In this document: positions 1 through 6,983 of the stretch, piece by piece
Numbering within the stretch: position 1 is the stretch's first letter
How the letters are laid out: the number at the start of each line of letters is the position of its first letter
Assembly (NCBI GenBank): GCA_937896265.1
Contig: CALBMD010000204.1
Location: 1-12,566, forward strand
Reading direction: 5' to 3'
Length of the DNA stretch: 12,566 bases
Source of the DNA: an uncultured Pseudomonadota bacterium
GTDB taxonomy: Bacteria; Bdellovibrionota_B; Oligoflexia; Oligoflexales; Bog-1112
Notes under the pieces: model-generated
Seen by the model: only the letters and a program-made list of their open reading frames with translations
Told to the model about the DNA's origin: nothing
The model's database searches: none
Position numbers and translations under genes: made by a program

Positions 1-487
1 TCACGAGGCAATCAACAAAATCAGCCAATTTTGCTTTAGATTCTCGATTTATGAAAGTCTTATTTGCAGCAAGTTGATTCAATTTAGTTGCCAAATCTTG
101 CAATTGATCACTAGAGCGCAAAGCGATAGGGCTTGGGGTTCTGCCTTCTGAAAGCTCATCTAAAAATCGCCTTATTGAAACAAGAGGGCCATATATTTGG
201 TGGGTATATTTTGCAGACATGACAAGAGTCGTTGCAATAAAAAACCCAACCAGCACGCTGCCTAAAAGGACAGGCTTAATTAACTTGCCGAGCGTCATCA
301 AGTTTTGTGCGCCATCTAGCTGAAAGTAAATAGAAATAGTCGCGTAGATATCCCAAATGAAGTAGCCAAATATGGCAAGCAGCAAGAAAGAAAAAAAGAG
401 GTTGATGATTAAAAAAGTGATGCCAAAGCGCAATTGTTTATATGGCTCAACAAGAATACCCTCGCGCCGCGTTTTTGCAAAAAGCAT
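1..487 (-). CDS. HAMP-type two-TM membrane protein, C-terminus outside window
   Basis: This reading frame stays open to the window start, so only its first 162 residues are visible. The ATG at 487-485 is preceded by GGAG at a normal distance, and no other start codon lies between it and the upstream in-frame stop. After a short basic N-terminus there are two hydrophobic segments (about residues 21-47 and 70-91) separated by a short loop. A HAMP-like stretch follows (about 92-145: YGPLVSIRRFLDELSEG, then SSDQLQDLATKLNQL). HAMP domains usually relay signals across the membrane to a kinase, cyclase or chemotaxis output domain. No such output is visible, and small HAMP-only proteins are also known. 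It lies 52 bases downstream of rsmE on the same strand and is probably co-transcribed with it. Family assignment is by pattern; the specific function is unknown. Confidence 0.75.
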   Translation of the reverse strand, partial: MLFAKTRREGILVEPYKQLRFGITFLIINLFFSFLLLAIFGYFIWDIYATISIYFQLDGAQNLMTLGKLIKPVLLGSVLVGFFIATTLVMSAKYTHQIYGPLVSIRRFLDELSEGRTPSPIALRSSDQLQDLATKLNQLAANKTFINRESKAKLADFVDCLV

Positions 488-526
488 GCTGGATTCTCCA
501 ATTAACGCTAGTGTCCTGGCATTATG

Positions 527-539
527 TGCTATTTTAGCA
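527..539. repeat. Small inverted repeat after rsmE
   Basis: TGCTA-TTT-TAGCA is a perfect 5-base inverted repeat with a 3-base loop, lying just after the rsmE stop codon in the 52-base gap before the HAMP gene. No T-run follows it in the direction of transcription, so it is not a convincing terminator. It could be a minor RNA stability element or chance. Confidence 0.3.
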
Positions 540-1271
540 TTAAATTGGATTTATATCACTTCTTGGCCAGGAGGCATGGAATAAAGAGCACAAACTAATA
601 GCTGCAGTCTTGGCTCGCAAAATATATGGACCAAGTGTTACAGGGCTAAAGTTAAGCTCATTGAGCCAGCTTATTTCTTCCAGGCTTAAACCCTGCTCGC
701 TGCCTAACACAACAAACATTTCGTTAGCCGTGGCAATCTTTTGATAAGCATGCCTTTCACCTTGAGGGTCAAGGTATATTTTTAACCCCTCTTTTATATT
801 CTTAGCGGCAAGGAGAGTTTTGAGGTCTGAGAAGATTTCAATTTTAGGCAGATAGTTTCTTTTGCTTTGCTTTGTGCTGGCAAGTGCTATCTTTTGCCAG
901 CGACCAAGCTTTTCTGCTGCTAATCGACTCTTCTCGTGACCTTTTGATAAAAAAACACACAGATTGGTAACCCCTAGCTCTACAAGCGGAGGAATAATCT
1001 CATCTAAGCTGCCTGGTTTTAGTGCTGAAATAGCCAAAGTCAAAGAGCCAGTCTTAGCAGTGCTTGCTATTGTCCTTGCTGTGACTTGCGCTTGGGTTTT
1101 TGATAAATCGGTAATGACCCCTTCACCGCTTGCGCCATTGCCATCAAAAACCTGTACTTTATCACCGACTTTTAGCCGCAAGACTTTCGTCAAATGAACA
1201 AGCTCTTGCTCTTTAATGAGCCAATGATCTGGTTGTGCTTGTTCAGCAAGAAAGCAAAAAAGATGGCTCAA
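540..1271 (-). CDS. rsmE: 16S rRNA (uracil-1498-N3)-methyltransferase RsmE
   Basis: RsmE is a SPOUT-class methyltransferase that uses S-adenosylmethionine to make m3U1498 in the decoding region of 16S rRNA. The family pattern is clear: an N-terminal PUA-like part with VLRLKVGDKVQVFDGNG (about residues 30-46), the ELGV segment, QSKRNYLPKIE, and the C-terminal knot with GSEQGLSLEEI (190-200) and LGPYILRAKTAA (213-224). The usual GPEGGFS motif is altered to GSEQGLS and the usual R-T/E of the LRxE motif to LRAK, so this is a divergent member. I chose the TTG at 1271, giving 243 aa. It overlaps the prmA stop as TTGA, has GGAG upstream and aligns with normal RsmE N-termini. A TTG at 1301 would add 10 residues with no family match. 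Its pairing with prmA is a common gene neighbourhood. Confidence 0.9.
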   Translation of the reverse strand: MSHLFCFLAEQAQPDHWLIKEQELVHLTKVLRLKVGDKVQVFDGNGASGEGVITDLSKTQAQVTARTIASTAKTGSLTLAISALKPGSLDEIIPPLVELGVTNLCVFLSKGHEKSRLAAEKLGRWQKIALASTKQSKRNYLPKIEIFSDLKTLLAAKNIKEGLKIYLDPQGERHAYQKIATANEMFVVLGSEQGLSLEEISWLNELNFSPVTLGPYILRAKTAAISLCSLFHASWPRSDINPI

Positions 1272-2197
1272 GTGGTTTTCTCCAACACCAAAGATGCCCA
1301 ATCAGCACGAGATTGCCTAAAAGCAAAACTAAGGCCTAAAGTCTTGGCTTGTTCCTCAAGCTCAAAACTTTGCTCTACTAAAATCCCAGACATGATAACA
1401 AAGCCACCAGGAAGCAAAACTTGAGCAATCTCTGGTAAAAGCTCCTTGAGAGCAGGCAGAAGGATATTAGCAAAAATAAGTTGTGCTTTCGGTAAATCGT
1501 TTGGTCTTTTGTCTAAGCTACCTTGCCACAAAGTGAGTTCGACACCGTTGGTTAAACCATTTAATTTTGCTACTTGCACAGCATCGATCTCAATATCACA
1601 GCCATAGTTGTGAACAAAGCCACGCTTGCCGGCAGCAATAGCCAAGATGCCAGAACCTGTGCCGATATCCAGACTTGGCCCTTTTACTGTCATACCATCA
1701 GCAAAGAGTTTTTCTAAAGCAAGAATGCAAAGCTGAGTCGATTCATGTTGGCCCGTACCAAAGGCCATGCCAGGTTCGATGACAATTTCTGAAAGATTAT
1801 CTTTTTGCTGGCTGCTTTTTTCCCAAGGGGGGACAATGCGAAATGAGGCTGTTTCAATGGGTTTAAAATTGCTTTTCCAGCCCTCTTGCCAAGTGCTTGT
1901 TTCCTGACAGGTCAAGACTAACGCAATTTGTTTAGCAAATAAAGAGCTTAGCCGCCCAAAAAGAGCAAGCAAAAAACTCTCATCAAAGCTATAGATAGAA
2001 AGTGGACTTTTGTCACCTCCTAGCAGATTGTACTCTTCAAGTCCTTTATCATGGCTGGGATCAAGATCAAGCTGATCGATCTCACCTTCAACAAAGCTAT
2101 GGACTTCATTTTCAAAAAGAAAATTAATAACGCTATCTTTGACATCTTCGTTAAAAGAGATTTTTAGCTGATAAGTATTTTCTAGGCTTTTATTCAT
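1268..2197 (-). CDS. prmA: Ribosomal protein L11 methyltransferase PrmA
   Basis: PrmA trimethylates ribosomal protein L11 using S-adenosylmethionine. The protein is 309 aa, a normal length. It has a variable N-terminal substrate-recognition domain (about 1-105) and a class I Rossmann methyltransferase domain. Visible signatures are EGWKSNFKPI (105-114), EPGMAFGTGQHESTQLC (141-157, the PrmA hallmark), DIGTGSG (177-183, SAM-binding motif I), an acidic residue at D201 in GCDIEIDA for the SAM ribose, and FANILLPAL (242-250, motif IV). The ATG start follows the smr stop by 17 bases, so the two are probably co-transcribed. Its TGA stop is shared with the rsmE start, implying translational coupling. 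The identification is secure; activity on L11 is inferred from the family. Confidence 0.95.
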   Translation of the reverse strand: MNKSLENTYQLKISFNEDVKDSVINFLFENEVHSFVEGEIDQLDLDPSHDKGLEEYNLLGGDKSPLSIYSFDESFLLALFGRLSSLFAKQIALVLTCQETSTWQEGWKSNFKPIETASFRIVPPWEKSSQQKDNLSEIVIEPGMAFGTGQHESTQLCILALEKLFADGMTVKGPSLDIGTGSGILAIAAGKRGFVHNYGCDIEIDAVQVAKLNGLTNGVELTLWQGSLDKRPNDLPKAQLIFANILLPALKELLPEIAQVLLPGGFVIMSGILVEQSFELEEQAKTLGLSFAFRQSRADWASLVLEKTT

Positions 2198-2214
2198 TTT
2201 CTATCCAATAAAGA

Positions 2215-2670
2215 TTATTTTTTCAATTTTACGCGAAAGTGCCCTCTAAAACAGACGCCGTCAATCACGGTTTCCATGGGGGAACTTTCAATAGACACAA
2301 TATCTTGACTATAGTTCATTAAGACAAAATCATGAGCAAGACCAGCAAGCAAGCTCCCTTGGCGGCCACTGCGAAGTCCCCTACCTGTGATGATTTTTAG
2401 CTCCAAGACATCACCTGCTGCTTCTTTTAAAGAAGCAATTTTTTTCTCCAAAAAAAACAGCGCTTGCTCGCCAGTGAGGCCATGTAAATCGATGAGGTAC
2501 TCACGTGACTTTGCTTTTGTCTTTTTCTCTGCCTTAAGTTGCAATTCCTCTTTTTGTGGCAACAAAATCTCTTGCCTGACAAAATGCTCAAAAATTTCTT
2601 GAGCATTGTCTTCAATCTGAAAGCGCCTGGTGATGAGGGGCAAAGATTTGCCTTTGCTTTTCTTTACCAC
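2215..2670 (-). CDS. Smr-domain protein
   Basis: This is a small 151-aa protein with a Lys-rich linker (about 42-57) followed by a single Smr domain. The domain shows the start motif LIDLHGLTGEQA (59-70) and the second motif ITGRGLRSGRQGSL (94-107). The Smr fold is found at the C-terminus of MutS2 and in stand-alone proteins, where it binds nucleic acid and in several cases cleaves RNA or branched DNA. No MutS part is present, so this is the stand-alone type. Translation starts at GTG with GGGGA nine bases upstream; no other start lies nearby. It is the first gene of the smr-prmA-rsmE group, directly downstream of the gap with the candidate promoter and DnaA boxes. The substrate cannot be told from sequence. 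Confidence 0.88.
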   Translation of the reverse strand: MVKKSKGKSLPLITRRFQIEDNAQEIFEHFVRQEILLPQKEELQLKAEKKTKAKSREYLIDLHGLTGEQALFFLEKKIASLKEAAGDVLELKIITGRGLRSGRQGSLLAGLAHDFVLMNYSQDIVSIESSPMETVIDGVCFRGHFRVKLKK

Positions 2671-2706
2671 GGCTAATAATCCCCGCTCTCAGTAGTTTAG
2701 CGACAA

Positions 2707-2735
2707 ATCTTATTCACAACTTATCCACAAGTCTA
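2707..2735 (-). promoter_or_regulatory. Candidate sigma-70 promoter for smr-prmA-rsmE
   Basis: Reading leftward, TAGACT (-35, 4 of 6 to consensus) is followed after exactly 17 bases by TAAGAT (-10, 4 of 6). The predicted start would be about 30 bases before the smr GTG. Each box is only moderate, but the spacing is ideal and the location is right: it is the only sizeable gap between the kinase and smr. No hairpin terminator for the kinase operon is visible in the same gap, so read-through from upstream is also possible. Confidence 0.45.
2710..2729 (+). promoter_or_regulatory. Tandem DnaA boxes
   Basis: TTATTCACA (2710-2718) and TTATCCACA (2721-2729) both match the DnaA box consensus TTATNCACA exactly. 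They are in the same orientation, 11 bases apart start to start, about one helical turn. They fill the spacer between the candidate -35 and -10 boxes of the smr promoter and overlap the -10, so bound DnaA would be expected to block transcription or tie it to the replication cycle. There is no AT-rich unwinding region, dnaA/dnaN neighbour or further box nearby, so a replication origin is not supported. Confidence 0.6.
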
Positions 2736-2751
2736 GTTTGTTTTTAAGCCT

Positions 2752-4200
2752 TTATTCATTCATTGAATTTTGGGGTATAGACACAGTAAAAGTAGAACCT
2801 TCCCCCAACTTAGACTCTACATCAATGGTTCCAAAGTGCAATTCTGCGAGAGCCAAAGAAAGACTAAGGCCTAAACCTACACCTCCTAAAGAGCGATTTC
2901 TAGCTGTATCAGCGCGGAAAAAGGGGTCAAAAATATAGGGTAAATGGGCCTCATCAATACCAGAACCCTTGTCTTTAATAGCAAAAAAGACAGTTTTTTT
3001 CACTCGATAGACGAATATTTCAACAGGTAAGGGCTCTTTTGAATGCTTAATGGCATTGATAAGTAAGTTTTTTAAAATAAGAGTTAAATAGCTGCGAGAA
3101 GCCTCTATCTGCCAAAGTAAAGGATCAACTGTTATCTGGATAGGGATGTTTCTGCCTAAAAACAGCTCCTGACAAAACCCTACAATATCAGAAAGAAAAC
3201 CTGCAAGATCTATCTTTTCCCACGAAATAGCAACAGCCTTACTTTGAGCACGAGCCAAAAGTAATAGGTCTTCCACTATCTTCGTCATCTGGTTAGCTTC
3301 ATCAACAATCCGCGCCAATGCCATTTCATATTCTTCTAGAGGCCTTTTTTTGCGTAATGCCAGCTCAGCCTCCCCTTTTAGAACAGTCAAAGGAGTTCTA
3401 AGCTCATGCGACACATTGCCTGAAAAGCGTCTTAGACGAGAGAAAGCGTCTTCAAGGCGGGCCAAGAGCCTGTTAAATGTTGTACTTAAGTCGCTTATTT
3501 CATCGTTTGCTAAGGAAACAGGAAGCCTAGTGCCTAGATCATTGATGCTCATTTGAGAGACGGCTTTTGACATCACTTGCACGGGCTTTAGGGCTCGCAC
3601 TGTTAAAATATAACCTATGAGCACAGAGATAAGAAAGGCAAGAGGCAGACTAATCCACAGAAGAAGTGTCAGTTTACCCAAAGAATGCATCATTTGATCT
3701 AGGGGGCTTGCGACTTGGATAATCTCGCCGGTAAACTTACCATGAACCATGACAGGTAAGGTAAATTGGCGTAAAGGCGTTTGGCTTAGTAAAGTAAATG
3801 TCTCATAGGTGGAAAAACCACGCTCAGCCCGGTAGTAAGATTTAGGTGTAATGGGCAAGTCAACGCGGATGTTTGCTGTCTTGGATCGAATTTTGCCTGA
3901 GACATTCATAATTTGCGCATAAGCCCGCACCGGGGTGAGGTCCAAGGCAATACCATGAGTTTCAAAAATCTCTTTGACCAACAGATCCATGGAGTAATCT
4001 TGACTTAATACCCTTGAATCATTGATAAATTGCGCTGTTGAGCTGAGAGCAGAATCAAGAGAATCACTTAGATTTTTTTCAACAACCTTAAAAAGACCTA
4101 TACCAAAGCAAAAATAGGTAATAACCATCACCGCACTATGGGCTACAGTTAGCCGGTAGCGCAGAGGAATTTTGTCTAAGAATTGCAAAGAAAGATTCAA
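2752..4200 (-). CDS. Membrane sensor histidine kinase (HisKA type)
   Basis: This is the sensor partner of the response regulator just upstream. The 482-aa protein has a first membrane segment (about 20-40), a periplasmic sensor region of about 130 residues and a second membrane segment (about 176-200). HAMP follows (about 200-255), then the dimerisation domain with phospho-acceptor His265 in SGNVSHELRTPLT, then the ATPase domain with N box NLLINAIKH (378-386), G1 DKGSGI (410-415), F box YIFDPFFRAD (422-431) and G2 GGVGLGLSL (439-447). All catalytic motifs look intact. The layout resembles CusS/QseC-like kinases, but the ligand is unknown. It starts at a TTG that overlaps the regulator's TGA stop as TTGA; no other usable start lies between that TTG and the upstream in-frame stop. 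It is coupled to the regulator and ends before the DnaA-box gap. Confidence 0.95.
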   Translation of the reverse strand: MNLSLQFLDKIPLRYRLTVAHSAVMVITYFCFGIGLFKVVEKNLSDSLDSALSSTAQFINDSRVLSQDYSMDLLVKEIFETHGIALDLTPVRAYAQIMNVSGKIRSKTANIRVDLPITPKSYYRAERGFSTYETFTLLSQTPLRQFTLPVMVHGKFTGEIIQVASPLDQMMHSLGKLTLLLWISLPLAFLISVLIGYILTVRALKPVQVMSKAVSQMSINDLGTRLPVSLANDEISDLSTTFNRLLARLEDAFSRLRRFSGNVSHELRTPLTVLKGEAELALRKKRPLEEYEMALARIVDEANQMTKIVEDLLLLARAQSKAVAISWEKIDLAGFLSDIVGFCQELFLGRNIPIQITVDPLLWQIEASRSYLTLILKNLLINAIKHSKEPLPVEIFVYRVKKTVFFAIKDKGSGIDEAHLPYIFDPFFRADTARNRSLGGVGLGLSLSLALAELHFGTIDVESKLGEGSTFTVSIPQNSMNE

Positions 4201-4904
4201 CTCAAATTCTCATGATCATGCCCACCAGAACCTTGCGTATCTAGCATGTAACCATGCCCTCGCACGGTTCTAATTAAAGGTCTAGCAAGAGTTTTCATAA
4301 ATTTGGCACGCAAGTAGCCGACATAAACATCAACAACATTAGAGCTTGGTTCAAAGTTTTGATCCCAAACATGATCAGAAAGCTGGCTTCTTGAGAGGCA
4401 GGAACCAACGTTGCGAGCAAAATACTCTAAAAGTGCATACTCCTTGCTAGTAAGCTCCATCTTTGTCCCTGCTGCAATGACTTCCTTGCGATTTAAATGG
4501 ATTTGTAGGCTGCCAAGATCAAGGATGCTTGGTAAGAGCTCTTCTCCACGGCGCCGCAAAAGCGCGCGGACTCTTGCTAGAAACTCTTCGACGGAGAAAG
4601 GCTTTGTCAAATAATCATCAGCACCGACATCTAGGCCGTTCACTCTGTCTTCAACGCTATCTCTAGCTGTTAACAGTAAGACCGGTACGTTAATTTTGGT
4701 CTCTCTGAGGCTTTTTAGCACCATAATACCATCTTTGCGCGGCAGCATGATATCTAGGATAATAAGATCATAGGGATTTTCAAACGCCAACCACTCACCT
4801 TCTTGGCCATCAGCTGCCCGATCAACAGCATAAGACTCATCTTTAAGGCAGCGCACAATCAAATTTGCCAAAGGATCATCGTCTTCAATCACTAGTAAAC
4901 GCAT
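4197..4904 (-). CDS. OmpR/PhoB-family response regulator
   Basis: This DNA-binding response regulator is probably phosphorylated by the adjacent kinase. The receiver domain (about 1-118) has the acidic pair E7/D8 (with D9), phospho-acceptor Asp51 in LIILDIMLP, Thr79 in LLLTAR and Lys101 in LTKPF. The winged-helix effector domain (about 125-227) shows LTSKEYALLEYFARNVG, SRSQLSDHVWD, SNVVDVYVGYLRAKF and the C-terminal IRTVRGHGYML. The length of 235 aa is typical, ending in a short Gly/His-rich tail (GSGGHDHE). The ATG start has AAGGAAGAG in front. It lies 55 bases downstream of rlmH on the same strand and shares its stop with the kinase start. The target genes and signal are not evident from the window. 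Confidence 0.95.
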   Translation of the reverse strand: MRLLVIEDDDPLANLIVRCLKDESYAVDRAADGQEGEWLAFENPYDLIILDIMLPRKDGIMVLKSLRETKINVPVLLLTARDSVEDRVNGLDVGADDYLTKPFSVEEFLARVRALLRRRGEELLPSILDLGSLQIHLNRKEVIAAGTKMELTSKEYALLEYFARNVGSCLSRSQLSDHVWDQNFEPSSNVVDVYVGYLRAKFMKTLARPLIRTVRGHGYMLDTQGSGGHDHENLS

Positions 4905-4959
4905 GGTCTCTTCCTTAGAGTTATTTCTATGATGCTATCTTGTGGCAAATTAAGGTTTG

Positions 4960-5391
4960 TTAAGAATCCCCGTGATGATAGGCATGGCCGTTTTTGATCA
5001 TAAAGGCACGGTAGAGCTGCTCGTTGAGCACAAGCCAGGCTATATCGTTGGCTAACACAAAATTTGAAAGGCATATAAGACCATGTGCTTTTTCTCTAAT
5101 TTCTTCACTAAAACCATAAGCATCACCTACAACTATTAAGACCTGCTGATGGAAGCTTAGTTTTTCCAGCAAGTATTTAGAAAACAAAACAGAATCTGGT
5201 CGGCTGCCTCTCTCATCACACAAAAGGATAAAAGCACCTTTAGCCTTCTCCAGGTATTTAACTAGAGCTGGGTTATCCTTGAGGTAGACAAGTTCCATCG
5301 GACAAAAAGGCTTTAGTCGCTTTGGATAGGTTTTAACAAGGCTAGTATACGGTTCATGAGCCTTACCGATTTTTATAGCCTTAAGGTTCAT
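4960..5391 (-). CDS. rlmH: RlmH-family 23S rRNA pseudouridine-1915 N3-methyltransferase
   Basis: RlmH is a small SPOUT methyltransferase that makes m3-pseudouridine at position 1915 in helix 69 of 23S rRNA on the assembled ribosome. Family features in these 143 residues are FILLCDERG (54-62), the SAM-binding loop VVGDAYGFS (87-95), LNEQLYRAFMI (122-132) and the C-terminal AYHH (137-140). Canonical members have GGADG in the loop and a PH pair before the EQLYRA helix. Here these read GDAYG and AND, and the protein is somewhat short of the usual 155 residues, so it is a divergent copy. The ATG start lies inside the end of hldE (11-base overlap), so the two are translationally coupled. The pairing of an LPS-sugar gene with an rRNA methylase is probably only operon packing. 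Confidence 0.88.
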   Translation of the reverse strand: MNLKAIKIGKAHEPYTSLVKTYPKRLKPFCPMELVYLKDNPALVKYLEKAKGAFILLCDERGSRPDSVLFSKYLLEKLSFHQQVLIVVGDAYGFSEEIREKAHGLICLSNFVLANDIAWLVLNEQLYRAFMIKNGHAYHHGDS

Positions 5392-6856
5392 TTAAATGGG
5401 CAACTTTATTGATAATAGCTGTTGTACTCTTACCTTCGACAAAAGACAAAATCTTCACTTCGCCGCCTTTTTTTAAAACAAAATCAGCACCCACGATAGT
5501 GTCAATTGCTTGATAGTCGCCACCTTTGACTAAGACATTGGGTTTTAACGCTTCTACAACATTGATAGGAGTGTCTTCTGCAAAGAAAGTTACATAATCG
5601 ACGCAAGCCAAGCCAGCTAGCATGAACATGCGTTGGTCAGCGCTGTTAATAGGTCGGTTTGGTCCTTTAAGTTTTTGCACCGATGCATCGGTATTAACAG
5701 CAACTACTAGAATATCACCTAGGTCTTTAGCTTGATTCAAATAGGTAAGATGCCCTGTATGCAAGATATCAAAGCAGCCATTAGTCATCACAATCTTTTT
5801 ATCCAAGCTATGATAAGTAGCAATTTTTTCTGTCAAATCTTTCAGATTCATTACCTTATTTTTTATTAAGGTGTTTAAATCGTCTGGCTCGCCAACATAA
5901 GCTTGAGTCAGTTCATCCAAACCGATAGCTTGGGTGCCAAATTTTTCAACAACTAAGCCAGCTGCTATATTTGCAAGGTCAACGATAGTCTCTAATTCAA
6001 GCTCCGCTGCCAGGCCGACAGTGGCCAAAGCGGCAACAGTATCGCCAGCTCCTGAAACGTCAAAAACTTCTCTAGCTTTGGGAGCACGGAAGTGACAGCC
6101 TCTTTTTGACTCAGCAGAGACATACATCATGCCAGCAGCGCCCATAGTTAAAAGAACATCCTTGAGGCCAAACTTTTCTTGTAAGGCAATGCCTATCTGC
6201 TCAGCAGCTAAACTTCGTCCTTCTTCTTCTGTTTTATCAAGGGCCAGCAACGCTTCTTTTTTATTGGGGGTAATGAGATCACAACCAACATATCTAGCAA
6301 AATCTCGTCCCTTGGGGTCAACCACCACCTTAACTTGACGCTCTTTTGCCAGCTTAAAAATCTTCTCCAGAAGATCTTTGGCCAAAACACCCTTACCATA
6401 GTCGCTAATCAAGATAGCGTCAAAAGTCTGGGCTTTTAACTTTTCAAACAGTAATTCTTGGTCCTGCCTATCATGCTCTTGAGGAGATTCCCAATCGACC
6501 CGCAACATTTGCTGATTGGCTGCCACAATCCTTGTTTTCTTAATTGTGTGCTTATTGAAGTTGGTAACTAATCCCTCGACATTGACACCTTGGGAGGTAA
6601 AAATTTGCTTTAATTTCTTGGCTTCTTCATCGTTGCCAACGACACCAAAAATTTTAGCTAAAACACCCACTCCTTGAACATTTAACGCTGAGTTTGCAGC
6701 GCCGCCTGCCCGAACAAATGCCTTATTTACTCGGTGGATAGGAACAGGAGCTTCCGGCGATATTCTTTCAACATGACCCTCTAGGTATTCATCTAAGATA
6801 AGGTCGCCTATGACGGCTACAGAAAGTGATTTTTTTGTTTTGATCCAAGGAAGCAA
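5381..6856 (-). CDS. hldE: Bifunctional heptose-7-phosphate kinase / heptose-1-phosphate adenylyltransferase HldE
   Basis: HldE catalyses two cytoplasmic steps towards ADP-heptose for the LPS inner core: phosphorylation of D-glycero-beta-D-manno-heptose 7-phosphate, and adenylylation of the resulting 1-phosphate. With the start chosen here it has 491 aa, close to the usual 475-480. The N-terminal ribokinase-like domain shows GDLILDEY (about 17-24), SPEAPVP, GGAAN (51-55), SDYGKGV, DPKGRDFARY and DVSGAGDT (266-273, catalytic Asp272). The C-terminal nucleotidyltransferase domain shows MTNGCFDILHTGH (357-369, HxGH), LKGPNRPIN and LVKGGDY. Both halves look complete. I start it at the TTG at 6856, which has AGGAG seven bases upstream and gives a family-like N-terminus. 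An ATG at 6967 would add 37 residues that match nothing in the family and lacks a good ribosome site. Confidence 0.95.
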   Translation of the reverse strand: MLPWIKTKKSLSVAVIGDLILDEYLEGHVERISPEAPVPIHRVNKAFVRAGGAANSALNVQGVGVLAKIFGVVGNDEEAKKLKQIFTSQGVNVEGLVTNFNKHTIKKTRIVAANQQMLRVDWESPQEHDRQDQELLFEKLKAQTFDAILISDYGKGVLAKDLLEKIFKLAKERQVKVVVDPKGRDFARYVGCDLITPNKKEALLALDKTEEEGRSLAAEQIGIALQEKFGLKDVLLTMGAAGMMYVSAESKRGCHFRAPKAREVFDVSGAGDTVAALATVGLAAELELETIVDLANIAAGLVVEKFGTQAIGLDELTQAYVGEPDDLNTLIKNKVMNLKDLTEKIATYHSLDKKIVMTNGCFDILHTGHLTYLNQAKDLGDILVVAVNTDASVQKLKGPNRPINSADQRMFMLAGLACVDYVTFFAEDTPINVVEALKPNVLVKGGDYQAIDTIVGADFVLKKGGEVKILSFVEGKSTTAIINKVAHLNEP

Positions 6857-6863
6857 AAGAAGA

Positions 6864-6868
6864 CTCCT
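6864..6868 (-). promoter_or_regulatory. Shine-Dalgarno site that decides the hldE start
   Basis: AGGAG on the minus strand lies seven bases before the in-frame TTG at 6856-6854. This site, plus the family N-terminus, favours the TTG over the ATG 37 codons upstream, and so frees 6857-6967 as regulatory DNA. Confidence 0.65.
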
Positions 6869-6918
6869 ATGACACTTTGATGGCGTTTCACCTACTAGTA
6901 ACAGCAAAACGTCCTCTT

Positions 6919-6934
6919 TGCCAGGATTTTGGCA
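6919..6934. repeat. Inverted repeat TGCCA-N6-TGGCA
   Basis: A perfect 5-base inverted repeat (TGCCA, six bases, TGGCA) lies in the divergent control region between hldE and the flagellar operon. A palindrome, GTCCTAGGAC, lies further right at 6974-6983. Either could be a regulator site. No protein can be named and each could be chance. Confidence 0.3.
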
Positions 6935-6939
6935 CTTCA

Positions 6940-6966
6940 CGTCACGGGCTTGACGAACAATCGTCA
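6940..6966. promoter_or_regulatory. Candidate enhancer: three TGACG/CGTCA half-sites at 11-base period
   Basis: CGTCA (6940-6944), TGACG (6951-6955) and CGTCA (6962-6966) have centres exactly 11 bases apart and alternate in orientation. They form two dyads: CGTCA-N6-TGACG and the perfect TGACGA-ACAA-TCGTCA (6951-6966). They lie about 77-103 bases upstream of the start predicted from the sigma-54 promoter, the normal range for an activator binding site. The activator encoded downstream has a Fis-type DNA-binding domain and is the natural candidate to bind here, but this is inference. They could instead control hldE on the other strand. Confidence 0.45.
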
Positions 6967-6983
6967 TTTGAGAGTCCTAGGAC

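Noticed and set aside
527..539. rsmE terminator
   Set aside because: The stem is only five pairs and no T-run follows in the direction of transcription.
964..1424. Plus-strand ORFs opposite rsmE and prmA
   Set aside because: They are antisense shadows of well-identified genes, with no family motifs or ribosome sites.
2710..2729. DnaA boxes as part of a replication origin
   Set aside because: Only two boxes, no AT-rich unwinding element and no origin-associated genes (dnaA, dnaN, gidA, parA) nearby.
4905..4959. A separate promoter for the two-component pair (TTGCCA at the -35 position)
   Set aside because: No acceptable -10 box lies 16-18 bases downstream, so I do not call it.
6857..6967. 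N-terminal extension of HldE from an ATG at 6967
   Set aside because: The 37 extra residues resemble no HldE N-terminus and the ATG lacks a ribosome site, whereas the TTG at 6856 has AGGAG and gives the family length. The stretch also contains the half-site array's edge and other dyads, consistent with control DNA.
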